Below, in pieces: positions 9,285-16,882 of a stretch of DNA of 40,841 bases. Source of the stretch: an uncultured Verrucomicrobiae bacterium (GTDB lineage: Bacteria > Verrucomicrobiota > Verrucomicrobiia > Limisphaerales > AAA164-E04). The DNA is taken from NCBI GenBank assembly GCA_943788245.1, contig CALSPN010000023.1, positions 1 through 40,841 of the forward strand, written 5' to 3'. Below the pieces are notes generated by a model. That model was not told the DNA's origin and did no database searches. It worked only from the letters and a program-made list of their open reading frames with translations. Made by a program: the position numbers and the translations under genes. Each line of letters starts with the position of its first letter. Positions within the stretch are counted from its first letter, which is position 1.

Positions 9285-10259
9285 ATGGAATACCAGACAC
9301 TAAACACCGGACACAAACTCCCCATGGTTGGCTTGGGTTTGTGGAAAATCGAAAAAAATATTACCGCTCAGACAATCGTCTCCGCCGTTGAATCGGGATA
9401 TAGACATTTGGACAGTGCCTGCGATTACGGCAATGAACAAGAGGCTGGCAAGGGACTCCGTGAAGTCCTGAATCAAGGCATACTTCGGGAGGACTTATGG
9501 GTTACCTCCAAACTCTGGAACACCTATCATCGTGCAGAACATGTACGGCCGGCCTTGTTGAGAACCCTCAGAGACCTCCAGGTGGATTACCTTGATTTGT
9601 ATCATATGCATTTCCCGATCGCACTCAAGTATGTCGACTTCGATTTGCGATACCCTCCAGAATGGCTTTACGATCCGAAAGCCGATCAACCTCGCATGGA
9701 GCTTGATTCCGTACCCTTGCTTGAAACATGGAAAGCGATGGAGGCCCTGGTCGAAGAAGGGCTTGTGCGTGACATTGGTATCTGTAATTTTGGTACTGCT
9801 CTCTTACGTGATCTTCTGGCATCGGCAAAGATACGACCTTCCGTTCTTCAAATTGAGCTACACCCCTATCTGTGCCAGAAAAATCTTTTGCGGTTTTGCA
9901 TGGAAGAAGATATCGCTGTGACAGGATTCTCGCCTCTTGGGGCACAATCATATTTTCAGTTGAACATGGCTGAAGCGGGGGATTCGGTGATTGAACAGCC
10001 CCCTATCCGTGACATTGCAAAAGCCCATAATCGAACACCGGCTCAAGTTGTATTGCGGTGGGGCATTCAGAGAGGCGTCTCCATCGTTCCAAAATCATCT
10101 AATCCAAAACATCTTCGAGAAAACATCGCATTGTTTGATTTCAAATTAAGTGATGCTGAAATGAAAACTATCAATGCTCTGGACTGCCATCGACGCTTTA
10201 ACGATCCAGCTGATTTTGGGCCGGCTGCCTTCAACACCTTCGTGCCGATCTACGATTAA
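9285..10259 (+). CDS. Aldo/keto reductase (AKR, xylose-reductase-like)
   Basis: 324 residues, full length for the NAD(P)H-dependent aldo/keto reductase superfamily, which reduces aldehydes and ketoses to alcohols in the cytoplasm. All four catalytic residues are visible: D43 and Y48 in HLDSACDYGNE, K76 in VTSKLWN and H109 in DLYHMHFP. The cofactor-binding end has SIVPKSSNPKHLREN near residue 270. The insertion after H109 (DLRYPPEWLYDPKAD) resembles the AKR2 group that includes xylose reductases. It lies about 70 nt downstream of the split propeller gene on the same strand. The natural substrate cannot be read from sequence. Confidence 0.93.
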   Translation: MEYQTLNTGHKLPMVGLGLWKIEKNITAQTIVSAVESGYRHLDSACDYGNEQEAGKGLREVLNQGILREDLWVTSKLWNTYHRAEHVRPALLRTLRDLQVDYLDLYHMHFPIALKYVDFDLRYPPEWLYDPKADQPRMELDSVPLLETWKAMEALVEEGLVRDIGICNFGTALLRDLLASAKIRPSVLQIELHPYLCQKNLLRFCMEEDIAVTGFSPLGAQSYFQLNMAEAGDSVIEQPPIRDIAKAHNRTPAQVVLRWGIQRGVSIVPKSSNPKHLRENIALFDFKLSDAEMKTINALDCHRRFNDPADFGPAAFNTFVPIYD

Positions 10260-10576
10260 AGAAGACATTAAGATGGAGGCAACGGATCGATTTGCTTCTG
10301 TGTGTCGGGAAACATTAGCAGAAGAAACGACATCGGTGTATCGGCACCAGTGCACGTGCCACGCACCCGAATTGTATCTGCAATCCCGAACTAATCGAGG
10401 ACCTGTTGGCGAATTGCTTCAAACAATCCTAAACCGTGAGAACGCGCACATCCTTGACGCTTAAATTCGCCCTCTTTTCCTCGAGCAGTTTGAGAATATC
10501 GAGGTATTGATCCGATGCCTGCTGTTACTTGATGCCGGCCTTGATGAGTTACTGGATACCACCAAGATTACCTGTG

Positions 10577-10859
10577 TGGACAGACAGCGATGAACAAGAG
10601 AAACCGATCAGGCTTGCCCTCGTCTTGCCCCTTGCCATGATCGAGGAATTTGGAGACCTGCGCTTATTCATAATCGATGAACCCACCCACGGCGTGGATA
10701 CCGACAGCTGACTGAACCATTATTGCCATCCAATCGGTAGACCATCTCGAGCATCTCCCGCCCCTTTCACACGACGATGCCTTTGAAGTAAAAGTCGAGC
10801 ATTCCATTCGCTCGCAAACACGAGCAAGCTCTGGGGTGGCCGTGAACCCTTGGGCATGA
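10577..10859 (+). pseudogene. Relic of an ABC/SMC-type ATPase C terminus
   Basis: A short frame reads DEQEKPIRLALVL, then MIEEFGDLRLFIIDEPTHGVD. This has the order of a degenerate signature motif, Walker B (LFIIDEP) and D-loop (HGVD) of SMC/Rad50/SbcC-like ATPases. It stops at 10711. Two frame changes later the sequence continues as TIIAIQSVDHLEHL and FEVKVEHSIRSQTRASSG, ending at TGA 10857-10859. That fits the C-terminal end of such an ATPase (H-loop-like QSVDH). No N-terminal Walker A is found upstream. This is a decayed fragment. Just upstream, a minus-strand stretch (stop at 10429-10431) reads DQYLDILKLLEEKRANLSVK and may be a second relic. Confidence 0.5.
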
Positions 10860-10987
10860 TCCGGTTGCTTAGCATCGCCGGACAGACATCGAAATCAGCG
10901 TTCCATGCAAAGCCCTCTGACCCACGGGACAAGGCCCCCGTTTTTGCCCTTGTGCACTCGAGCCATCCTTCTCACTATATAGATACT

Positions 10988-11623
10988 ATGAAAAAATCCA
11001 TCCCCAAGGTCCTGTTTGCACTGGTCGGTGTGCTGCTCATAGCCTCGGGTATCCATCCCGAGGATCATTTCACCTGGGCCCTTGAAGTTTCCTGGGTGGG
11101 AGTGGGCATGCTGATTCTGGGTATTTATCACCATAAAAACGGTGCCATCACCTGGTTTTTAGGGATGTCCCTCTTTCTGCATGCCCTGATCCTGATCTAT
11201 GGTGGTTGGTACACCTATGAGAAAGTTCCACTGGGCAACTGGATCCAGGAGTGGTTCCAGTTTGACAGGAACCACTATGACCGGATTGGACATTTTGCGC
11301 AGGGCTTCTTTCCGGCCATGCTGGCTCGAGAAATCCTGATTCAAAACCAAGTGGTTCCAAGACGGGCCTGGAGGGAGTTCATGGTATTCGCATTGATGAT
11401 GGCTTTCACGGCTTTGTTTGAGATCCTGGAATTCGGAGCAGCCAAGGCGTTCGGCGATGGCGCCAATGCCTACCTCGGCAGCCAGGGAGATATCTGGGAC
11501 GCAAAATGGGATATGGTGATGTGCTGCCTGGGTTGCGTGGTCAACATATCCCTCTTTGCAAGGCGACATGAAGCGAAAATCGAGTGCCTCCATCAGCAGG
11601 AAAATCAAACCTTAATCCATTAA
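10988..11623 (+). CDS. DUF2238 (YjdF-like) integral membrane protein
   Basis: 211 residues from ATG 10988 (MKKSIPKVLFALVGVLL), matching the usual length of about 200 for DUF2238/YjdF proteins. The longer frame from 10850 is rejected because it overlaps the ATPase relic. Several membrane segments are evident: FALVGVLLIASGI, VSWVGVGMLILGIY, FLGMSLFLHALILIYGGWYTY, EFMVFALMMAFTALFEILEF and MVMCCLGCVVNISLF. The family-typical segments NHYDRIGHFAQGF and YLGSQGDIWDAKWDM are present. No function is established for the family. It stands alone between two stretches of decayed genes. Confidence 0.88.
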   Translation: MKKSIPKVLFALVGVLLIASGIHPEDHFTWALEVSWVGVGMLILGIYHHKNGAITWFLGMSLFLHALILIYGGWYTYEKVPLGNWIQEWFQFDRNHYDRIGHFAQGFFPAMLAREILIQNQVVPRRAWREFMVFALMMAFTALFEILEFGAAKAFGDGANAYLGSQGDIWDAKWDMVMCCLGCVVNISLFARRHEAKIECLHQQENQTLIH

Positions 11624-11640
11624 TTAAAGTCCGCCATGCT

Positions 11641-11840
11641 CTAGACCAGATAAGACACCACGGTAAAGAGAATCGCCGTCAATTTAAAACACCCCGCCGT
11701 AGTGTAGTGCATTTCGTTGAAACGCTCCCCCAGATATCTTGAACCACCGCGAGCGCATTTTGGTATACCACCTCCCGGTCAAACACAAAGAAGAGTCACC
11801 ACGCGATGAGGATGCGCAGGTTTTCAAAGGTTATTACCAT
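11641..11840 (-). pseudogene. Broken small membrane protein gene
   Basis: From ATG 11838-11840 the minus strand reads MVITFENLRILIAW, then an in-frame TGA, then LFFVFDREVVYQNALAVVQ. A one-base frame change near DIWG leads to ERFNEMHYTTAGCFKLTAIL, ending VVSYLV at a TAG at 11641-11643. With both lesions corrected, this is a protein of about 65 residues with one or two membrane segments. I do not recognise the family. One nonsense codon plus one frameshift in 200 bp points to decay or sequence error. There is no sign that the TGA is recoded. Confidence 0.35.
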
Positions 11841-12261
11841 GCTTTTTATTTCTACCTGTTGACCTTGTGCAACACACGAGATGGGTGCATTCATGATACT
11901 GTTCCGAGAACATGAAATTGGCACTCATTTTCATCTTAAGGAAATCAACACCACAAAAATGAAAAGCAAGGCTCGGACGAATGTTGCAAAGCGACCAGCA
12001 GCCGAAACACCTACAAAACATGAGATCGGCCCCATTCAAGTTCATGCAGAGATGGACCACCTTTACGAATGCATGCCCGCGTGGGTAATCCAACAGATAC
12101 CCTTTCATGGACGGGACTGGCCCCTGACAGGTCATTTAAACCAAGCATGCAAGTTCAGTCATGACAGCACGCGTGAAGGAATCATTCTTTTTGTGAGTGC
12201 TTTTTTCCAAACACGGACCCTGGCATCCATTCCGTGATGGAATATTCTGGACGATTGAGTC
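11841..12261. other. About 420-bp stretch without a supported gene
   Basis: It lies between the broken membrane-protein relic and the lipoprotein gene. Open frames exist on both strands (plus 11881-12237, minus 11824-12135), but neither has a recognisable domain, signal or ribosome site, and they overlap each other. They look like chance frames in decaying DNA. Confidence 0.35.
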
Positions 12262-12283
12262 AGGTATCCCTTTCAGGATACCT
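12262..12283 (-). terminator. Hairpin at the lipoprotein stop codon
   Basis: A perfect 8-bp inverted repeat, AGGTATCC and GGATACCT, with a 6-nt loop. It overlaps the stop codon of the lipoprotein gene. No T run follows on the minus strand, so intrinsic termination is doubtful. It may protect the mRNA 3' end. Confidence 0.3.
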
Positions 12284-12728
12284 ATTCCTGTGAAAAGTAA
12301 CGGACTTTCTCAAGCTTGCCATCAGGTTCAAAAATCATCCTTACGGAGCGATCCGGAAAATGCACATCAGCACGATAAGCTTGAAAAGTGCGCGGCCGAA
12401 TCAATGATCGATTGTAGGCCGGAAAATTCGGATAGAAAAAATCATCGTCATACCCGACGACTTCATACCTGGGGACAGTGGTCCCTTTTTGAAGAAGCCA
12501 TTCGGCCACTTTTGTTCCATCCGAAAGGGTCTCACGTTTGTCAGCGGGGCCCATGTCCTTGATCACGTCATTGTAAGTCCATTCACCAACACGTGATTGC
12601 CAATCTACTTTGGGTGTGGTTTGGCATCCGGCAAATAAAAGAGCGATGAGCAGGGACAACCAACAAACAGAGAGCATCCACGGCGTGCGATTACCATTAT
12701 ACATGAATAAATCATACATACTGGTCAC
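12282..12728 (-). CDS. Small putative lipoprotein
   Basis: 148 residues as read. A start at ATG 12704 or at the Met of MLSVCWLSLL (near 12677) would give a better signal. The hydrophobic run ends in a lipobox, LLFAGC, so Lsp processing and lipidation are likely. The mature part has WTYNDVIKDMGPADKRE and LSDGTKVAEWLLQKG, resembling small verrucomicrobial lipoproteins with a SmpA/OmlA-like layout (a motif around GPP/A-D followed by a DG.K..W strand). It is divergent from the transporter operon with a 148-bp shared upstream region. The function is unknown. Confidence 0.65.
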   Translation of the reverse strand: MTSMYDLFMYNGNRTPWMLSVCWLSLLIALLFAGCQTTPKVDWQSRVGEWTYNDVIKDMGPADKRETLSDGTKVAEWLLQKGTTVPRYEVVGYDDDFFYPNFPAYNRSLIRPRTFQAYRADVHFPDRSVRMIFEPDGKLEKVRYFSQE

Positions 12729-12816
12729 TTCTGATACAAATCTGCATTAAACGAAAAATAGTGTCCCCTGAGTGAGGCTCTTCTCGCTATGAACATAGTG
12801 GACTACATCACACGGC

Positions 12817-12852
12817 TGTTTGATATTGAATTTCAGTTTTCAACATCAAACA
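12817..12852. promoter_or_regulatory. 14-bp inverted repeat, putative operator or leader hairpin
   Basis: The arms at 12817-12830 (TGTTTGATATTGAA) and 12839-12852 (TTCAACATCAAACA) pair at 13 of 14 positions across an 8-nt spacer. The repeat ends 24 nt before the GTG start of the transporter gene and lies in the region shared with the divergent lipoprotein gene. It is not followed by a T run, so it is more likely a dimeric regulator site, or an mRNA leader hairpin, than a terminator. The bound factor is unknown. Confidence 0.5.
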
Positions 12853-12876
12853 ACTTGGTTAATGTGAATTTAGAGC

Positions 12877-14046
12877 GTGGGTATCATTCAATATCTTGAT
12901 AAGTGGCTATTCAGGCGTTTTATATTCCTGTTACTGGCGGCATACGTACTGGCGGGCCTGATACCATCACCGGGACTCTGGCTGAAAAATATTGATTGGG
13001 GCTCTCTTCCCGGCACGCATGGAAACGTGACAACCAGTTTGATCATGCTTGGGGCACTCCTCTTCAATGCAGGGTTCTCGGTTACTTCAGAACAGTTGAA
13101 TGCGCTTCGACGTCGACCTTCGCTTTCGTTGGCTGGCCTCATGGGGAAAGTCCTCATCGCTGTCACATGGATTTCCATACTGATGATTGGTCTGTCTGCC
13201 GGGCTTTCAAGCCTGTGGATTTCCATGCTCGCTGGTTTTGCCATTGTTTCCATGATGCCGGTAGCCACTTCATCTGCGGCATGGGCCCAGCAAACAAACT
13301 CCAACATGGCACTCAGCCTTGGGCTCTTATTACTCAGCACGTGTATGATGCCTTTGATATTTCCCGCGATGAGCTGGCTTTTCCATCAACTTCCCCCTGA
13401 GCTGGGCACGCGTGGTTTTACCGAAACAAAATCTGTATTCAGTTTACCCTTCATCGTGATCTGGATCATTGTCCCAGTGATTGGAGGAAGGTTCTTTAGA
13501 TGGTTTTCAGGAGGAAAAGGGAAAAACCAATGGACAGTCTGGATGAAATGGGCGAATGCCTTGAATTTGCTTTTATTGAATTACATGCACGGAGCATCCT
13601 TCCTTCCTCAATGCGTACAGCCTTTCCAGCCTTCAGCCGTATTCAGTCTTTTGCTGGGCGTCCTGACATGTTGTAGCATGGCGTTCTTGACAGGCATATG
13701 GATAGGGAAAATGTTGAAGGTAACACCTTCTGAAAAAATGGCACTTATGTTTGGCACCGGGATGAATAACAACGGAATGGCTTTGGTTCTTGCAGCGCAG
13801 TTCCTGGGGGCATCAGGCTGGATTGGCCTGACCATTGCCTTGTGCACGTTCGGACAGCATCTGGTGGCAGCCGCGATTCAAATTTTCTTGAGTAAACCCG
13901 TCATGGGAATCCCCTGTTCATCAAAGCATGCCAACCCGAGACCAGAGAGTCCTTTGATCAGGTACTCAGATGAAACTGTTCATCGTCATGAGCCTTCGTC
14001 TACTTTATTGGGCAGCAATCCATCAAGCCACCAATCAACACCATGA
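12877..14046 (+). CDS. SBF/BASS-type sodium-dependent transporter-like membrane protein
   Basis: 389 residues from a GTG start. About nine to ten membrane segments are visible, for example FIFLLLAAYVLAGLIP, TTSLIMLGALLFNAGF, LAGFAIVSMMPVATSSAAWA and LMFGTGMNNNGMALVLAAQF. The two broken-helix-like motifs (SMMPVATSSAAWAQQ and GTGMNNNGMALVLA) match the crossover regions of the bile acid:sodium symporter (SBF/BASS) superfamily, where sodium and substrate bind. The substrate is unknown. The last 50 residues are hydrophilic and unlike the rest. Its stop overlaps the ECF sigma start (ATGA, 14043-14046), so transporter and regulator are translationally coupled. A sensing role for the transporter is speculation. 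Confidence 0.8.
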   Translation: MGIIQYLDKWLFRRFIFLLLAAYVLAGLIPSPGLWLKNIDWGSLPGTHGNVTTSLIMLGALLFNAGFSVTSEQLNALRRRPSLSLAGLMGKVLIAVTWISILMIGLSAGLSSLWISMLAGFAIVSMMPVATSSAAWAQQTNSNMALSLGLLLLSTCMMPLIFPAMSWLFHQLPPELGTRGFTETKSVFSLPFIVIWIIVPVIGGRFFRWFSGGKGKNQWTVWMKWANALNLLLLNYMHGASFLPQCVQPFQPSAVFSLLLGVLTCCSMAFLTGIWIGKMLKVTPSEKMALMFGTGMNNNGMALVLAAQFLGASGWIGLTIALCTFGQHLVAAAIQIFLSKPVMGIPCSSKHANPRPESPLIRYSDETVHRHEPSSTLLGSNPSSHQSTP

Positions 14047-14666
14047 ACAACCGTCCGGATCTCACCACGCAAATAGAAGCTTTGATTGATCGCCTGATGA
14101 AAGGCGACGAGTCGGCACGTGTTGAATTGGTTCAATGCACGTGGGAAAGACTGCTGAAAATGACTCGCCAGATATCCCGTGATTTCCCACCCGTGCGTCG
14201 CTGGGAGCAAACCGATGATATTTTCCAGAATGCCTCGATCCGTATTTGGAAAGCGCTGGAGAAAGTCCCATTAAAAGACGCACGCCATTTTTTGAGACTG
14301 GCAGCTGAAAAGATTCGATTCGAACTGATCGATTTGGCACGACACTATCAGGGACCTTTGGGGCAAGGGCGCAACCATCAGACGCAATTAGCACCCCGCG
14401 AATCACAGACTTCCATTGCTCCTGAAGAAAATGGATGGGTCACCGAAGACCCAAGCAAAGCCGCTCAATGGGGAGATATTCATGCCCAAGTTGAAAAGTT
14501 GCCAGATGAGCTCAGGGAAGTGTTTGATTTGATATGGTATCATGACCTTTTACAGAGCGAAGTAGCACATATTTTAAAAATGGATGTTCGCACGGTAAAA
14601 CGTCGCTGGAGAAAAGCACGTCTGGAATTACAAATTTTACTACAAGATTCAATACCCGAGCCATGA
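14043..14666 (+). CDS. ECF-type sigma-70 factor (PVC type)
   Basis: 207 residues. Region 2 lies at about 25-95 (DESARVELVQCTWERLLKM, RRWEQTDDIFQNASIRIWKA). Region 4 lies at about 145-200, with LREVFDLIWYHDLLQSEVA, then the helix-turn-helix AHILKMDVRTVKRRWRKAR. The linker is longer than average, as in the planctomycete/verrucomicrobial ECF groups. Such sigma factors are usually encoded next to Ser/Thr kinases rather than classical anti-sigma factors, and that is the case here. Both ends overlap neighbours by ATGA (transporter upstream, kinase downstream). Regulation by the kinase is inferred. Confidence 0.92.
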   Translation: MNNRPDLTTQIEALIDRLMKGDESARVELVQCTWERLLKMTRQISRDFPPVRRWEQTDDIFQNASIRIWKALEKVPLKDARHFLRLAAEKIRFELIDLARHYQGPLGQGRNHQTQLAPRESQTSIAPEENGWVTEDPSKAAQWGDIHAQVEKLPDELREVFDLIWYHDLLQSEVAHILKMDVRTVKRRWRKARLELQILLQDSIPEP

Positions 14667-16846
14667 GTAATGATCCCAAAAAACACATCATCGAAAACCT
14701 GCTGGACCAATGGGAAGAGGCTCAAGAAAAAGGAAGCCCTGTATCGCCTGAAAACTTATGTACCGAACATCCTGAACTGGTTAACGATTTAAAAAAGCAA
14801 ATTGATTCGCTTGATCAGATCAATCGGATACTCAAGCCCCAAACCGAAATTCTGCAGTCATCGGATGGAAACGGTTTACAGGAACAAACCCTGGATGAAA
14901 CTTTCATTGCCAATATAGGGCTTACTGAAGCGCAGTTTCACGCTGAAGGTGCCTTGGGCCGGGTGTATCTGGCTCTGGACACAGAATTGAACCGCGAAGT
15001 TGCCATCAAATTCATGCAAAAACGTCACATGCATGATCAGGCAAGGAAAGAAAGGTTTTGCCTGGAGGCAGAAATCACCAGTCGACTGTATCATCCCGGA
15101 GTGGTTCCAGTCCATGGGATTGGTCAGACTGAAGACAAACGCCCCTTCTATGTCATGCAGTTTGTACACGGCGAGACGCTTCAGAAGACCATTGATACAT
15201 ATTATTCCGAAGCAGATCGCTGGAATGTTCACCGACGCAATCTCGAGTTCCGTAACCTGCTGGCTCATTTTGTAACCATCTGTAACACGATTGCCTATGC
15301 CCATAATCGCGGAGTCATTCATCGTGATATCAAACCCGAAAACGTGATTATTGGCCGTTATGGAGAATCGATGGTTGTGGATTGGGGGCTTGCCATGCCG
15401 GTGGATCGTGATGAATCCGCACGAGCGAGCGGAGAAAAAACATTATTTCCGAGCGGGCATCAAGTGAGGCAACGCTCAGGCCATGATCTCGGCGCAGGCA
15501 CTCCCGCTTACATGAGTCCTGAACAGGCCTCAGGTCAATCTTCGATGACGGTATCCAGCGACATTTACAGCCTTGGATCCATTCTTTATAAAATACTCTG
15601 CGGCAAAAGCCCGGTTGATGGCATTGAAGGAGGCATCCAACAAATCCGTCAGAAAGTAATCGATGGCGAATGGAATCATCCCAAGAGCATTTCAGCTCAA
15701 TGCCCGAATGCCTTGGAAGCTGTCTGTTTGAAAGCCATGCACCTTCAAGCCTCGAAAAGATATCCTTCCGCACTGGAACTTGCCAATGAGGTAGAACGTT
15801 TTCTGGCAGACGAAAAAGTACAGGCCTATCAGGAGTCGCCTCTGGAAACGCCCCTGCGATTTTTTCGCCAGCACCGACGCATGGCTCAAATCACGGCGAT
15901 CTCTATTGTTTTACTGCTTGCTGTTTTCCTTGGCTCAGCTTTTCGACTGGGAATAGCCGCGCGTGAGAGTCAGGCAGTCAATGAAACACTCCTGAAATCT
16001 GCAGCAAAACTCACGGCTGTCACGGTTCAAATGGAAATGGATGGCAGGTGGTTTTTATTGGAAAAGGAGGCCAGTAATCCGCGGTTAATCGAGCATTTGA
16101 ATACAAATCAAGGGACCCTTCATGATCAAAGTCGGGTTTTGTTTTCTGATTTGATCACAGCCATCAGGGATAGAGCTAAACTGGATGAAGTCGAAGCCGA
16201 GAGCTGGTTTATCTGCAACAGTGCAGGCGTGCAATTGGCACGACACCCATCAGGCTCTTCCATCGGTCAAACCTACGCACATCGTGATTATTTTCATGGC
16301 AATGGTATTGATTTGCAATCTGGCAAAACAGGTTCTCCTCCTCATATCGTAAGCGAGTATTTATCGGTACCTTATGCCAGTAGCAGCGATGGAGCATTGA
16401 AAGTCGCATTGACATGCCCCATATACAGTCAAACGGAGGGACCATCTGGCCGCCAGTTCCTCGGCGTTTTGGGAATGTCGATCAAACTGGGAGATTTTGA
16501 GGTGCTCACCGGAAATCTGGCTGATGGACAAATTGCTGTTTTGGCAAATTTTGGCTCTGACCATTTCGAAGGACAGGCATCTACGGGCCTGTTCTTGCAT
16601 CACCCCAGGCTTTCATCATCTTTTAATCAGGAAGGGGAGAACGCTTTACCCCGACTTGCTGCAGGCCTACTCAAAGAACTCAAAGCATCTCCGCGTGGGC
16701 TGTACCTCAGAAATTATATGGATCCCGCATCGCGCAATCCGTCAAAAGGCCAATGGACAGCTGCATTTGAGCGTGTTCATCTGCGCAATCAATCTGAATG
16801 GGAAGAGGATCGTGGATGGGTTGTCATTGTTCAGCGCCCTAATTAA
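14663..16846 (+). CDS. Membrane Ser/Thr protein kinase with C-terminal Cache-like sensor
   Basis: 727 residues. The N-terminal 80 residues look like the helical lead common in planctomycete kinases. The kinase domain (about 90-370) has the Gly loop GALGRVYLALD, catalytic Lys116 (AIKFM), HRDIKPENV with Asp222, DWG with Asp240 instead of DFG, GTPAYMSPEQASG and SSDIYSLGSILYKIL. One membrane helix lies at about 408-430. The C-terminal domain (about 440-727) has a double-Cache-like pattern: WFLLEKEAS, ESWFICNSAGVQLARHP, YAHRDYFHGNGID, and VALTCPIYSQ followed by FLGVLGMSIKL. It probably senses a small ligand outside the membrane. It is translationally coupled to the ECF sigma gene, so it likely controls that sigma. 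Confidence 0.93.
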   Translation: MSNDPKKHIIENLLDQWEEAQEKGSPVSPENLCTEHPELVNDLKKQIDSLDQINRILKPQTEILQSSDGNGLQEQTLDETFIANIGLTEAQFHAEGALGRVYLALDTELNREVAIKFMQKRHMHDQARKERFCLEAEITSRLYHPGVVPVHGIGQTEDKRPFYVMQFVHGETLQKTIDTYYSEADRWNVHRRNLEFRNLLAHFVTICNTIAYAHNRGVIHRDIKPENVIIGRYGESMVVDWGLAMPVDRDESARASGEKTLFPSGHQVRQRSGHDLGAGTPAYMSPEQASGQSSMTVSSDIYSLGSILYKILCGKSPVDGIEGGIQQIRQKVIDGEWNHPKSISAQCPNALEAVCLKAMHLQASKRYPSALELANEVERFLADEKVQAYQESPLETPLRFFRQHRRMAQITAISIVLLLAVFLGSAFRLGIAARESQAVNETLLKSAAKLTAVTVQMEMDGRWFLLEKEASNPRLIEHLNTNQGTLHDQSRVLFSDLITAIRDRAKLDEVEAESWFICNSAGVQLARHPSGSSIGQTYAHRDYFHGNGIDLQSGKTGSPPHIVSEYLSVPYASSSDGALKVALTCPIYSQTEGPSGRQFLGVLGMSIKLGDFEVLTGNLADGQIAVLANFGSDHFEGQASTGLFLHHPRLSSSFNQEGENALPRLAAGLLKELKASPRGLYLRNYMDPASRNPSKGQWTAAFERVHLRNQSEWEEDRGWVVIVQRPN

Positions 16847-16882
16847 GCGATTCGCCAACAAGAGACATGTGCCCTTTTCAAC

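Noticed and set aside
10261..10464. Plus-strand frame with CTCH motif as a zinc or heme protein
   Set aside because: A single motif in a short frame that mostly overlaps the aldo/keto reductase 3' end and shows no family pattern.
11780..11805. Selenocysteine recoding at the TGA of the small membrane relic
   Set aside because: There is no downstream stem of the expected type, no known selenoprotein family, and a second lesion (frameshift) nearby.
11881..12237. Plus-strand frame of 118 codons
   Set aside because: It overlaps an equally long minus-strand frame and has no recognisable features. It lies in decaying DNA.
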